Shown here piece after piece: positions 25,040 to 34,047 of a stretch of 64,000 nt of DNA (position 1 is its first letter; the number at the start of each line of letters is the position of its first letter). This stretch comes from JALYZC01 sp963725645 (lineage in GTDB: Bacteria; Actinomycetota; Thermoleophilia; Solirubrobacterales; Solirubrobacteraceae), in NCBI GenBank assembly GCA_963725645.1, contig CAVRZD010000006.1, positions 806,001 to 870,000 of the forward strand. Direction: 5' to 3'. Below the pieces are notes generated by a model that was not told where the DNA came from, did not search any database, and saw nothing but the letters and a program-made list of their open reading frames with translations. Position numbers and translations under genes: made by a program.

Positions 25040-25956
25040 CGCGCCGCCAGCGGCTCGGCCGCCTCCCAGTCGCGCAGCGCCCGCTCGACGGCCGCGTCGA
25101 AGGAGTGCAGGCGCACCCCGAGCAGGCCGGCCGCCGCGTCGTCGCGCGGGAGCAGGTCGTGCGAGAGGCCCTCCATCAGGGGACCGATCAGCGCGTGGTC
25201 CTCGCCGGCGATCGCCGCCGCGACGCGGCTGGCCACCGGCGTGGCCTCCATCCGCAGGCGCAGCGGCGGCCGCCCGACCACCATCGCCTCCCGGATCCGC
25301 TCGATCATCTCCTCGTAGCTGACCACGTCCGGGCCCGCGATGTCGAGCGACCGGCCGGCGAGCCCCGGCGCCACCGCCGCGCGGGCAAGGAACTCGATCA
25401 CGTCGCGGCCGTCGATCGGCTGCGTGCGGTGCTCGCGCCAGGCGGGCAGCGCCAGCACGGGAAGGCGTTCCACCAGGTGCACGAGGAAGCGAAAGGAGCG
25501 CGAGGCGGCGGCGATCACGATCGAGGAGCGGAACGCCATCGCCTCGGGCGCCGCGGCGAGCAGGATCCGCTCGACCTCGAGCCGGCTCGCGAGATGCGGG
25601 GAGGGGGGAGCGTCGGCCGGCACGAGGCCGCCGAGGTAGACGACGCGGCGCACGCCGGCTCGGCCGGCCGTTGTCGCGAAGGCGCCGGCGGCGCGCCGGT
25701 CGCGCTCGGCGAAGTCGCCGCCATTCGCAGCGCCGGCCGTCTCCATCGAGTGGATGAGGAAGTAGGCGCACTCGACGCCCTCCAGCGCCGCGTCCAGCCC
25801 GGCGCCGGTGACCGCGTCGCCCTCGACGACCGGCACCTCCGCGCGCACGCGACCGGCCGCGCGGCCGAACGCGCGCACCGTGTGGCCGTCGCGCTGCAGC
25901 CGCGGGATCAGCGCGGCGCCGACGAACCCGCTGGCTCCGGTGACGAGGACGTTCAC
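25036..25956 (-). CDS. NAD(P)-binding NmrA/NDUFA9-like oxidoreductase
   Basis: Predicted protein of 306 residues with the Rossmann motif VTGASGFVGAALIPRLQ. Segments CAYFLIHSM, RRVVYLGGLVP, SPHLASRLEVERIL and FRSSIVIAAASRSF match the atypical SDR group that includes NDUFA9-like and YwnB-like proteins. Its stop overlaps the next gene, and its start overlaps the lutC stop, so it is translated with the lactate operon. The substrate is unknown. Confidence 0.85.
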   Translation of the reverse strand: MNVLVTGASGFVGAALIPRLQRDGHTVRAFGRAAGRVRAEVPVVEGDAVTGAGLDAALEGVECAYFLIHSMETAGAANGGDFAERDRRAAGAFATTAGRAGVRRVVYLGGLVPADAPPSPHLASRLEVERILLAAAPEAMAFRSSIVIAAASRSFRFLVHLVERLPVLALPAWREHRTQPIDGRDVIEFLARAAVAPGLAGRSLDIAGPDVVSYEEMIERIREAMVVGRPPLRLRMEATPVASRVAAAIAGEDHALIGPLMEGLSHDLLPRDDAAAGLLGVRLHSFDAAVERALRDWEAAEPLAAR

Positions 25957-26438
25957 TCGGAGCGGTACACGATCACATCGAGCTCGCGGGGGGCGTGCAC
26001 CCCCTTGATCGATCGCTGCTCGATGTCCGCCGTGCGGCTGGGCCCGGCCACCAGCACGACGTTGCCGGGGACGCCGCCCGCGAACAGCCGCTCGAGCGCG
26101 TCGGCCAGCGATTGCACCACCCCCGTCGCGGCCAGCAGCGCGACCTGACGCTCGGGCAGGAGGCCGGCCGCGCGGGGACGCCCGGCGCGGTGGACGAAGG
26201 CGATCTGGCCGGTCTCGACCACGCCCGCGTCGGCGGCGATCAGCGAGACCTCGGCGTCTTCGGGCGGCGCCGGGTCGGCGGCGATTCCGCTGAGCGCCTC
26301 GTCCGTCCAGGCCGCGACGGTGGCGCCCCCGATCAGCTCCCGTGCCCGCTCGCGCGCGCCCTCCAGCGAGTCGGCGACGTGCAGGCGCCCGTCGTAGACG
26401 GCGAGCTGGGCGCCGAACGCCTCGACCGCGTCAGCCAC
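25953..26438 (-). CDS. lutC: LUD domain protein, L-lactate utilization LutC
   Basis: Predicted protein of 161 residues. The segment VSLIAADAGVVETGQIAF and the later PGNVVLVAGPSRTADIEQRSIKGVHAPRELDVIV are the core of the LUD fold shared by LutC and the first half of LutB. LutABC together oxidise L-lactate to pyruvate and pass electrons to the respiratory chain. It overlaps lutB by eight bases. Confidence 0.92.
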   Translation of the reverse strand: MADAVEAFGAQLAVYDGRLHVADSLEGARERARELIGGATVAAWTDEALSGIAADPAPPEDAEVSLIAADAGVVETGQIAFVHRAGRPRAAGLLPERQVALLAATGVVQSLADALERLFAGGVPGNVVLVAGPSRTADIEQRSIKGVHAPRELDVIVYRSE

Positions 26439-27843
26439 GCCGCCGCCGCCAGCGCGCGTGAAAGGGCTCCGGGTCCGGCGCGCGGATGTCGCGGCCGTCG
26501 GTCCAGCGGGAGAACGGGAACGGCGCCCGGGCGTCCCAGCCGTCGCCGCCGGCCGCGCGCGCCAGCCGCCCCCACAGCGGGCCCAGCGCCTTCCCCGCGG
26601 TGGCGGCCGTGGCGCGGTAGCCGCCGGAGCGCGACCACAGCCGCGCCCACGCGGCGAACAGCGCGGCCTCGGCGCGCCGGGGGTGGCGTTGGGCGCCGTC
26701 CGCGCGCAGCGCCACGAGCTGGTCGTCGAGCGGGATCTTCACCGGGCAGGCCTCGGCGCAGGCGCCGCACAGCGAGGAGAGCCACGGCAGCTCGTCGCTG
26801 TCCTGCTTCCCCTGCTCGAGCGCGGGCGTGAGCACGGCGCCGATCGGCCCGCTGTACGTGCTGCCGTAGGCGTGCCCGCCGATCTGCCGGTACACCGGGC
26901 ACGCGTACAGGCACGCGCCGCAGCGGATGCAGTGCAGCGCGCTCTCGTACTCGGTGCCGCGGAGCGCGGACCGCCCGTCGTCCACCAGCACGAGGTGGAG
27001 CTCCTCGGGGCCGTCGTCGCCGTCGCGCGCCGGGCCGGTCACGAGCGACAGCGAGGCTGGCGCGGGCACGCCGTGGGCGGCGAGCGGCAGCAGCTGCATC
27101 AGGTGTGCGGCGCCGGCCCAGTCGCGCACGACCTTCTCGATTCCCATCACCGCCACGTGCACCCGCGGCAGGCCGGTGCTCAGGCGGATGTTGCCCTCGG
27201 ACTCGACCAGGATCAGCGTCCCGGTCTCGGCGACGGCGAGGTTGACCCCGGTGATCCCGACCTCCGCGGCCAGGAAGCGCTCGCGCAGCACCCCGCGCGC
27301 GTAGGCGACGAGCGCCTGCGTGTCGTCGGGGTCGAACGCGCGGCCCGATTCGCGCTCGAACAGCTCGGCGACCTGGCGGGCGTTGAGGTGCACGGCGGGC
27401 GCGAGCAGATGCGACGGCCGGTCGCCGAGCGCCTGCACGATGTACTCGCCCAGGTCGGTCTCGACCGCGTCGACGCCGGCGGCGGCGAGCGCGTCGTTGA
27501 GGCCGATCTCCTCGGTCAGCATCGACTTGGCCTTGACGACGCTGGTGGCCCCGCGCTTGCGGCAGACGGCCACCACCTGCGCGCAGGCCTCGGCCGCCGT
27601 CCCCGCCCGATGGACGTGGCCGCCGGTCGCGGTCACGCGCTCCGCGAGCGCGTCGATCAGCTCGGGCAGCGCCCGGATGGCGTCGCTTCTGATCTCCCTG
27701 CCGCGCTCGCGCAGGGCCTCCCAGTCGGTGGTCGCGCGCACGCGCTCGCGCCGCGCGGCCCAGTTGCCGGCGGCGACGTGCAGGTTGGCCGTCACCGCGG
27801 GGTGGGGCTCGGCGCGTGGCTCGTGGATCACGCGCGGGGTCAC
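26431..27843 (-). CDS. lutB: L-lactate utilization iron-sulfur protein LutB
   Basis: Predicted protein of 470 residues from a GTG overlapping the lutA stop. The N-terminal two thirds are a LUD domain (SVVKAKSMLTEEIGLNDAL, VGITGVNLAVAETGTLILV). The C-terminal part binds two [4Fe-4S] clusters through CIRCGACLYACPVYR and CGACAEACPVKIP. It ends with the LutB tail FSRWTDGRDIRAPDPEPFHARW. It is the redox core of the lactate dehydrogenase complex. Length and motifs are normal. Confidence 0.94.
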   Translation of the reverse strand: MTPRVIHEPRAEPHPAVTANLHVAAGNWAARRERVRATTDWEALRERGREIRSDAIRALPELIDALAERVTATGGHVHRAGTAAEACAQVVAVCRKRGATSVVKAKSMLTEEIGLNDALAAAGVDAVETDLGEYIVQALGDRPSHLLAPAVHLNARQVAELFERESGRAFDPDDTQALVAYARGVLRERFLAAEVGITGVNLAVAETGTLILVESEGNIRLSTGLPRVHVAVMGIEKVVRDWAGAAHLMQLLPLAAHGVPAPASLSLVTGPARDGDDGPEELHLVLVDDGRSALRGTEYESALHCIRCGACLYACPVYRQIGGHAYGSTYSGPIGAVLTPALEQGKQDSDELPWLSSLCGACAEACPVKIPLDDQLVALRADGAQRHPRRAEAALFAAWARLWSRSGGYRATAATAGKALGPLWGRLARAAGGDGWDARAPFPFSRWTDGRDIRAPDPEPFHARWRRRRG

Positions 27844-28583
27844 AGACGCCCCTCGGGCTCGAGCAGGTCGACAAGGTGGTGCACGCGCAGGGCCAGGCCG
27901 CGCCGGCGCGCGCGGCCCTCCAGGTGCATCAGGCAGCCCACGTCGGTGGACACGATCGCCTCGGCGCCGGCGGCGCGGGCGCGGTCGAGCTTCTCGTCGG
28001 CCATCGCCACCGACACGTCGGGGAGCTTGATCGCGAAGGTCCCCCCGAAGCCACAGCACAGGTCCGCCTTCTCGGTCTCGACGATGCGGCATCCCTCGAC
28101 GCCGCCCAGCAGGGACAGCGGCGGCTCGGCCGACCCCAGCCCGCGCAGCATGTGGCACTCGTGGTGATAGGCGACCGGTGTCTCGCCCTCGCCCGGGTAG
28201 CGGCCGCCGACGGCTGCATGGCCGAGCTCGCGCACGACGAAGGTGGGGAGGTCGAACGTGCGCTCGCCCACGGCGGCCGCGAGGGCGGCGCGATCGGGGT
28301 CGTCGGCGAACAGGCGCGGGTAGGCGTGGCGGACCATGTGCACGCACGATCCGAACGGCGCCACGATCGGGCCCTCCGTCGGCCCGAACGCCTCGAGGAA
28401 CCGCGCGGCGACGCGGCGCGCGTCGGCCGGGTAGCCCGAGTTGTTCGCCGGCTGACCGCAGCACGTCTGGCCGGCGGGGAAGGCGACGTCGCATCCCAGG
28501 CGCTCGAGCAGCGCGACGGTGCGCTCGCCGACGCCGGGCTGGAGCAGGTCGACGAGGCAGGTGACGAAGAGCTGGACGCGCAC
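27840..28583 (-). CDS. lutA: L-lactate utilization CCG-domain protein LutA
   Basis: Predicted protein of 247 residues from a GTG start. Two CCG domains are evident: FPAGQTCCGQPANNSGY and KADLCCGFGGTFAIKLPDVS, with partner cysteine positions in CLVDLLQP, APFGSCVHM and DVGCLMHLEG. It is the first gene of a five-gene minus-strand operon, lutA-lutB-lutC-oxidoreductase-SRPBCC, in which each stop overlaps the following start. No GntR-type LutR repressor gene is next to it. Confidence 0.94.
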   Translation of the reverse strand: MRVQLFVTCLVDLLQPGVGERTVALLERLGCDVAFPAGQTCCGQPANNSGYPADARRVAARFLEAFGPTEGPIVAPFGSCVHMVRHAYPRLFADDPDRAALAAAVGERTFDLPTFVVRELGHAAVGGRYPGEGETPVAYHHECHMLRGLGSAEPPLSLLGGVEGCRIVETEKADLCCGFGGTFAIKLPDVSVAMADEKLDRARAAGAEAIVSTDVGCLMHLEGRARRRGLALRVHHLVDLLEPEGRL

Positions 28584-28784
28584 GTGGAACGAAAGCTACG
28601 GAAAATGCGGGCCGTTTCCTGGTTCCGGGGGCGAAAATGCTTCGTTTGCAGCCTCTTCGGGCATGCCGACGAAGAACGCGGGATTTGCGGCAAAGCCCCG
28701 CCGGCAGGCCTTGATCGCCCTTGCCCGACCTGGTTCGATGCGACGCGCTTCTGCAAGGACCACGAAGGTGCTGGAGGGAACTCG

Positions 28785-29021
28785 ATGGCGACAGGGCAGC
28801 GACGGACTGCGGCGCGCAAGGTCACCTGCGAGGACTGCTTCTTCCGCCAGAACCTCCTCTGCGCGCTGGACCGCGACAAGCCCTGCGGCACCTTCCGCCC
28901 GGCCGGACCCGACGGCCTCCAGCCCCCGCGCCAGCTGCGCTTCACCTTCCGTCAGGAGCGCCGCACCCACGCCGCCTGGGCCTTCCCGTCGGCCCAGGAG
29001 CAGGCGGCGCTGCATACGTAG
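28785..29021 (+). CDS. Small cysteine-rich protein (78 residues), possible metal binding
   Basis: Start at ATG 28785, with GGAGGG (28773-28778) as ribosome-binding site. The middle holds CEDCFFRQNLLCALDRDKPCGTFRP: four cysteines spaced C-x2-C-x8-C-x7-C, suggesting a zinc or Fe-S site. The C-terminus is Arg/Gln-rich and ends PSAQEQAALHT. I do not recognise a characterised family. The 200 bases before it, back to lutA, hold no ORF I would accept, though they may contain the promoter for lutA and this gene in opposite directions. Confidence 0.75.
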   Translation: MATGQRRTAARKVTCEDCFFRQNLLCALDRDKPCGTFRPAGPDGLQPPRQLRFTFRQERRTHAAWAFPSAQEQAALHT

Positions 29022-29051
29022 TCGCGGCTCGACCCGACGGCGTTCGCTGGA

Positions 29052-29771
29052 CTACGTCAGTGCCAGGATTCGTGCCGGCCCGCCGCTGCCTCCCTGCAGT
29101 GCCGGGGCGCCGATGAACAGCTGCGCGCCTTCCTCCGGCACCTTCTCCAAGTTCGCCAGGTTCTCGATCCCGAAGCGGCCGCCCGGGAGCCAGGCGACGT
29201 GGACCGGGAAGTCGGTCGAGGCGCCGATGTCGAGGCTCGCGGTGTCCAGGCCGATGGCGCGCACCTGCGGGCGCTCGGCGGCGAGGAACTCGGCGGCCTC
29301 GTCGCCGAAGGCGGGGAAGTGCAGCACGTCGTCGGCGTCGGCGTTGAGGTACGCGGCGGCGTCGCCGGCGCGCTCACCCCATCCCGTCAAGGCCAGCACC
29401 GCGCACCGATCGGGAAGGGCGCCGTGCCGGGACTCCCAGGCGAGGATGTCGTCGGGCTCGACCACGGCGTCATGGTCACCCGCGCTGCGCTCGCGCACGT
29501 CCACGACGGCCGCGGCGAGGAGCAGCTCCGCGGGCTCGATCTCGTCCACGGTCGACGCGCCGGCGCCGAAGTGCGCCGGCGCGTCGACGTGGGTGCCGCA
29601 GTGCTCGTCGAACGACCACGCGCGGACGAAGTAGCCGTCCTCGGCGACGCTGAACCGCTCCGCGACCTCCACCGGGTTGTAGACCGGGAACAGCGGGAAC
29701 TCGGGCGTCAGCGGGTGACTGAGGTCCAGCACCCGTGCGGCTGCGATCAGCTCGCGGAGCGTCGTCGCCAC
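29052..29771 (-). CDS. Cyclase family protein (kynurenine formamidase-like metal hydrolase)
   Basis: Predicted protein of 239 residues. LDLSHPLTPEFPLFP near the N-terminus and HCGTHVDAPAHFGAG (residues about 57-71) make the HxGTHxDxPxHF metal motif that defines the cyclase family, whose members include manganese or zinc-dependent formamidases. The later segment AIGLDTASLDIGASTDFPVHVAWLPGG contains further conserved residues. Tryptophan-catabolic genes are not nearby, so its substrate is open. Confidence 0.88.
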   Translation of the reverse strand: MATTLRELIAAARVLDLSHPLTPEFPLFPVYNPVEVAERFSVAEDGYFVRAWSFDEHCGTHVDAPAHFGAGASTVDEIEPAELLLAAAVVDVRERSAGDHDAVVEPDDILAWESRHGALPDRCAVLALTGWGERAGDAAAYLNADADDVLHFPAFGDEAAEFLAAERPQVRAIGLDTASLDIGASTDFPVHVAWLPGGRFGIENLANLEKVPEEGAQLFIGAPALQGGSGGPARILALT

Positions 29772-29809
29772 GGCCCGCCGAGCATACCCGGCGAATAGCC
29801 TGCTCCGCC

Positions 29810-30487
29810 ATGTCCGCCGCGCCCACGACCGAGCGCCCCGCGACCATCCGCGACGGCATCCGCGCCGGCATTCCGTTCGGCGTCGCGGCCGTGCTGCTCG
29901 GCCTGTCCTTCGGGGTCGTGGCCCGTCCCGTCATGGGGCCCGAGGCGGCGATCGTCATGTCGGTCTTCGTCTTCGCCGGCGCCGCGCAGTTCGGATCCAC
30001 CGCGGTGCTGGCGGCGGGCGGCGGCGCCGCGGCGGCCATCGTCGCGGGCGCCCTGCTGAACGCGCGCTTCCTGGCCATGGGGGTGGCCTACGCCCCCTCG
30101 CTGCGCGGCAGCGCACTGCGCCGGGCCGCCGAGGGCCAGGCCGTGGTCGACGCGTCGTGGGCACTGGCCAACCGGGGCGGCGGGCGCTTCGACCGCAACC
30201 TGCTCCTCGGGGCCACGATCGCGCAGTACCCGGCCTGGCAGCTGGGAACGGTGCTCGGGGTCCTGTTCGGCGATGTGATCGGTGACCCGAAGGACCTCGG
30301 CCTCGACGCGATCTTCCCCGCGTTCTTCCTGGCGCTGCTCGTCGACGAGGCGCGCACGCCGCGCGCCCGCGCCGTGAGCATCGGCGGCGCGGCGATCGCG
30401 CTCGCGCTCGTGCCGGTCGCGCCGCCCGGGGTGCCGATCATCGCCGCCTGTCTGGCCGCCGTCGCCGGAGCGTGGTGGCGGTCGTGA
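29810..30487 (+). CDS. azlC: AzlC-type branched-chain amino acid exporter, large subunit
   Basis: Predicted protein of 225 residues from ATG 29810. The family signature VFVFAGAAQFGSTAVLAAGG and ALLNARFLAMGVAYAPSLRG is clear, with about five or more hydrophobic helices. With AzlD it exports branched-chain amino acids or their analogues. The GTG start of azlD overlaps its stop by four bases. Confidence 0.93.
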   Translation: MSAAPTTERPATIRDGIRAGIPFGVAAVLLGLSFGVVARPVMGPEAAIVMSVFVFAGAAQFGSTAVLAAGGGAAAAIVAGALLNARFLAMGVAYAPSLRGSALRRAAEGQAVVDASWALANRGGGRFDRNLLLGATIAQYPAWQLGTVLGVLFGDVIGDPKDLGLDAIFPAFFLALLVDEARTPRARAVSIGGAAIALALVPVAPPGVPIIAACLAAVAGAWWRS

Positions 30488-30792
30488 CCGAGGCCTGGAT
30501 CACGGTCGGCGCGCTGGCCCTCGCCACGGCGGCGATCAAGGCCGCGGGCCCGGTGGCGCTCGGGGGCCGGCCGCTGCCGCCGCGCGTCACCGCGGTGGTG
30601 GCGCTGCTGGCGCCGGCGATCCTGGCGGCCCTGGTGGTCACGGAGACGTTCGGCTCGGGCAGCGATCTCGTCCTCGACGAGCGCGCCGCCGGCCTCATCG
30701 GTGCGGCGGTGGCGATCCGGCTGCGCGCGTCGCTGCCCGTGGTCGTGATCGTCGCGGCCGTGGGCGCGGCCGCCGTGCGCGCGATCGCCTGA
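30484..30792 (+). CDS. azlD: AzlD-type branched-chain amino acid exporter, small subunit
   Basis: Predicted protein of 102 residues with three to four hydrophobic helices. It starts at a GTG within the azlC stop (GTGA). The segments AAIKAAGPVALGGRPLPPRV and LLAPAILAALVVTETF match AzlD. It completes the two-component exporter. The 60 bases after it contain only the short upstream region of the lipoprotein gene. Confidence 0.92.
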   Translation: MTEAWITVGALALATAAIKAAGPVALGGRPLPPRVTAVVALLAPAILAALVVTETFGSGSDLVLDERAAGLIGAAVAIRLRASLPVVVIVAAVGAAAVRAIA

Positions 30793-30855
30793 CGCCGCCC
30801 GGGCCGATCGATTTCCCCAAGCTCACTCCGGTTATCGGTACGGTTGGCACGGGTC

Positions 30856-31851
30856 ATGGGCACACGATGTGCCGTCACTCTCGCCGTCTTCGTGGTCGCC
30901 TCCGGAGCGCTCAGCGCCTGCGGCGGGTCGTCCAAGTCGGACGGCGCCCAGGGCGGCAGCGAGGTGACCGCGGAGCCCGTCTCGAGTGCCGGCGCCAATC
31001 CGTTCACGGCCGCCGTCGGCAGCGACACGGCCGGGGTGAAGCCTCCCACGGGCACGACGGGCGCGGGGAAGGCGACCTACCGCGGCAACCAGCCGGGGCT
31101 CTACGGCGGCACGCGCAACCACCACACGTGTGACGTCGAGAAGCTGATCACCTTCCTCGAGCAGAACCCCGACAAGGCCGCGGCGTGGGCCCGGACGCTG
31201 GGGATCTCGACGTCGCAGATCCGCAGCTACGCGAAGGCGCTGACCGCGGTCGTCCTCCGCACCGACACGCGCGTGACAAACCACGGCTACGTCAACGGCC
31301 GGGCCACGCCGATCCAGTCGGTGCTCGAGGCCGGCACCGCGGTGCTCGTGGACCGATACGGGCGGCCGGTGGTCAAGTGCTACTGCGGGAACCCGCTGAC
31401 GCCGCCCCAGCTCCTGACGAGTCCGACGTACACCGGCGAGCGGTGGTCGGACTTCGATACCGACACCATCACGATCATCGAGCGGTCGACCACGGTCATC
31501 CGGTACTTCACGATCTACGACCTCGACACCGGTCGGACGTTCCCCAGGACGCCGGGCGCGAACGGGACCGACGGTCCGTACGCGGGCACGCCGTCCTCCA
31601 CGACCACCGCGCCATCCGCGGCTCCGCAGCCGACCGCGCCGCCCACGCACACCGGCACCACCGAGTCCTCCAGTGGCTGCCCGCCCGGCGAGTTCGCCGA
31701 CCCGTCGGCGCACGACGGCTGCTCGCCGCCCCATGACACCACCACGCCGCCCTGCCCGCGCGCCGGGCCGGACGTCTGCGGCGACGCGTCGACCGGCACG
31801 TCGACGCACGGGTCGAGCGGCGAGTCCGACGGGAGCGGCCAGAGCCCCTGA
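30856..31851 (+). CDS. DUF6777-like secreted lipoprotein with Thr/Pro-rich tail
   Basis: Predicted protein of 331 residues from ATG 30856. The signal peptide ends in the lipobox SGALSAC, so C22 or nearby is likely acylated and the protein anchored to the membrane. The domain (about 45-235) contains ANPFTAAVG, QPGLYGGTRNHHTC, KCYCGNPLTPP and TIIERSTTVIRYFTIYDLDTG, a pattern of the DUF6777 group. The last 100 residues are low-complexity Pro/Thr/Ser with PTHTGTTESSSGCPPGEFAD and several more cysteines. Function is unknown. Confidence 0.85.
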   Translation: MGTRCAVTLAVFVVASGALSACGGSSKSDGAQGGSEVTAEPVSSAGANPFTAAVGSDTAGVKPPTGTTGAGKATYRGNQPGLYGGTRNHHTCDVEKLITFLEQNPDKAAAWARTLGISTSQIRSYAKALTAVVLRTDTRVTNHGYVNGRATPIQSVLEAGTAVLVDRYGRPVVKCYCGNPLTPPQLLTSPTYTGERWSDFDTDTITIIERSTTVIRYFTIYDLDTGRTFPRTPGANGTDGPYAGTPSSTTTAPSAAPQPTAPPTHTGTTESSSGCPPGEFADPSAHDGCSPPHDTTTPPCPRAGPDVCGDASTGTSTHGSSGESDGSGQSP

Positions 31852-31868
31852 ACGCCGGCCGGCAGGGC

Positions 31869-33164
31869 TCAGGACGCCGGGACGGGCGACGGCTCGCCCT
31901 CGCCGGTCGGCGAGCCGCGCTCGCGCGCCTCGGCGCGCCGACCGATCCAGTTCGCGCCCGGCGTGTCGGTCAGGCCATGGGCGATGATCGAGGCGAACAC
32001 GACGAGCGCCGCGAGGTTGAAGATCCGCTCGCCGTTCGGGATCGGCTTGCTCAGCACGAGCAGCGAGAACGTCATCGTCGCCACGCCCTTGGGCCCGAAC
32101 CAGGCCATGAAGCCCTTCGTCGCGGTGTCCAGCCCAGTGCGTGCGAGCGCGACGAACACCGCGACGGGGCGCGCGACGAGCAGCGTGACGACGACGATCC
32201 CGACCGCCGCCCAGCCGTCGCCGAACAGCCCGTCGAACGTCAGCAGCGAGCCGAACACGACAAAGATCACGAGCTTGACGACCTCGATGATGTCCTCGGC
32301 GCGCTGCTCGAAGCTGGCACGGACGTCCGGCCGGCGGATGCCGAGGGTGATCGCGCAGGTGAACACGCCGATGAAAGCGTTGCCGTGCGGCTCGATCGCG
32401 GTGATGCCGTAGGTCGCGGCGGCGACGCCGAGCGCGAACAGGGCCTTCTGGTGCGACGTGACCCCCGGCTTCAGCCCGAGGCCGCGCGGCAGCACGAGCG
32501 ACGCGATGAGGCCCATGCCGATCCCGAAGACCAGCCCGAGCGTCACGTCCTGGAGCACGAACTCCCACCACACGAAGTTCCCCTGCGTGCTGTCGAGCGC
32601 CGCCGCGAACGCGATCACGGCCGGCAGCGCGAGCCCGTCGTTCATGCCCGACTCGAGGTTGAGCGAGTGGCGGATCAGCCGCGGCACCCGCGGATTGGTC
32701 ACCACGCTGGAGGAGAGGACTGGGTCGGTCGGGGACAGGAGCGCGCCGAGGAGGAACGACTCCGTCCAGCTCAGGTCGGTGAACAGCTTCGCGGCCGCGG
32801 CGACGATGATCGCGGTCAGCGGCATCGCCAGCACGAGGTTGCGCAGCGGCACGTGCCAGGCCTTCTGGAGCATCTCGGCCTCGACCTCGAGCCCGTCGCG
32901 GAACAGGATGATGATCAACGCGACGACGGCGAGGTCGTCCACGAACGTCGACCGCGGGCTGAATTCCAGCACCCCGAGGCCGCCGTTGCCCAGCACGAAG
33001 CCGGCGATCACGAAGACGGCGGTCAGCGAGAGGAAGCTGCGGTGCACGAGGCCGGCCAGCAGCGCGCCCACCACGAGCAGGGCGCCGACCACGAGCGCGG
33101 TGTGGTCGAACTGCTCTGCCGCGGACGCCGCCTGTGTGACGAACTGCACGCTCGAATCCAGCAC
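31869..33164 (-). CDS. CPA1-type cation:proton antiporter
   Basis: Predicted protein of 431 residues with about twelve membrane helices. Characteristic segments are LGALLSPTDPVLSSSVVTN and LNLESGMNDGLALPAVIAF, where the ND pair marks the electroneutral CPA1 (NhaP-like) group. A later GPKGVATMTFSLLVL is also conserved. It exchanges Na+ or K+ for protons. The cytosolic tail is short and lacks RCK/TrkA domains. It is divergent from the MBL hydrolase gene, with starts about 35 bases apart. Confidence 0.9.
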   Translation of the reverse strand: MLDSSVQFVTQAASAAEQFDHTALVVGALLVVGALLAGLVHRSFLSLTAVFVIAGFVLGNGGLGVLEFSPRSTFVDDLAVVALIIILFRDGLEVEAEMLQKAWHVPLRNLVLAMPLTAIIVAAAAKLFTDLSWTESFLLGALLSPTDPVLSSSVVTNPRVPRLIRHSLNLESGMNDGLALPAVIAFAAALDSTQGNFVWWEFVLQDVTLGLVFGIGMGLIASLVLPRGLGLKPGVTSHQKALFALGVAAATYGITAIEPHGNAFIGVFTCAITLGIRRPDVRASFEQRAEDIIEVVKLVIFVVFGSLLTFDGLFGDGWAAVGIVVVTLLVARPVAVFVALARTGLDTATKGFMAWFGPKGVATMTFSLLVLSKPIPNGERIFNLAALVVFASIIAHGLTDTPGANWIGRRAEARERGSPTGEGEPSPVPAS

Positions 33165-33198
33165 AGGGGTAGAGTCTCAGACAGAGAGCTGAGGGATC

Positions 33199-33994
33199 TT
33201 GAGGGTCACCGTATTGGGCAAGTCGCCCTCCTGGCAGGACGCGGGCGGAGCGTGCAGCGGGTACCTCGTCGAGGAGGACGGGACGACCGTGCTCGCTCGA
33301 TTGCGGCAACGGCGTGTTCTCGAAGCTGCGGATGTTCCGCGACTACGTCGACGTCGACGCGGTCGTGATCTCCCACCTGCACGCCGATCACTTCCTCGAC
33401 CTCGTCCCCTACTCGTACGCGCTCACCTACGCGCCGCGCCAGCAGCCGGTGCCGGTGGACCGCTGGCCCGGAACCGACCGCCCCGCCCGGCCGGAGCTGC
33501 ACGCGCCGCTCGGCGCGCGTGAGACCTTCCGCCGCGTCGTCGGCGCGTGGGGCAACGAGGACCTGATCGAGAACGCGTTCGACCTGCACGAGTACGACGC
33601 GTCCGAGCCGGTCGTCGTCGGCCCGCTGAAGATCAGCTTCCACGACGTCCCGCACTACTGCACCACGCACGCGATCGACGTCGCCTCCACCAACGGGGGC
33701 GGACGCTTCACCTTCGGGGCCGACTGCCGGCCGACTGACGAGCTGGTCGAGTTCGCCCGCGACACCGACCTGCTGATCGTGGAGGCGACGCTGCCGCGTC
33801 CGGAGCGCGACGGGGTGCGCGGCCACCTCACCTCGGCCGAGGCGGGCGACCACGCCCGCCGCGCGGGCGCCCGGCGCGTCGTGATCACCCACATCTCCGA
33901 CGAGCTCGATGAAGAGCACGCGCGCGAGGCGGCCAGCACGGCCTTCGGGGGGCCGGTCGAGGTCGCGCACGAGGGCGCGGTCTACACCGTCTGA
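33199..33994 (+). CDS. MBL-fold metallohydrolase, one frameshift
   Basis: One extra base near 33295 divides the locus. Corrected, it is about 264 residues from a TTG start preceded by GAGGGA. The fold is shown by VTVLGKSPSWQDAGGACSGYL at the N-terminus and, after the shift, LLDCGNGVFSKL then VVISHLHADHFLDL, the HxHxDH zinc motif. PHYCTTHAIDV, FTFGADCRPTDEL and HLTSAEAGDHARRAG supply the remaining ligands (D and H). It resembles the RNase Z-like phosphodiesterase/AtsA branch. Substrate unknown. Confidence 0.85.
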
Positions 33995-34047
33995 GACCGG
34001 CCGCCGGCCGGCGGCACGTCGCGTACACGCCCACTAAGCTCAACGCG

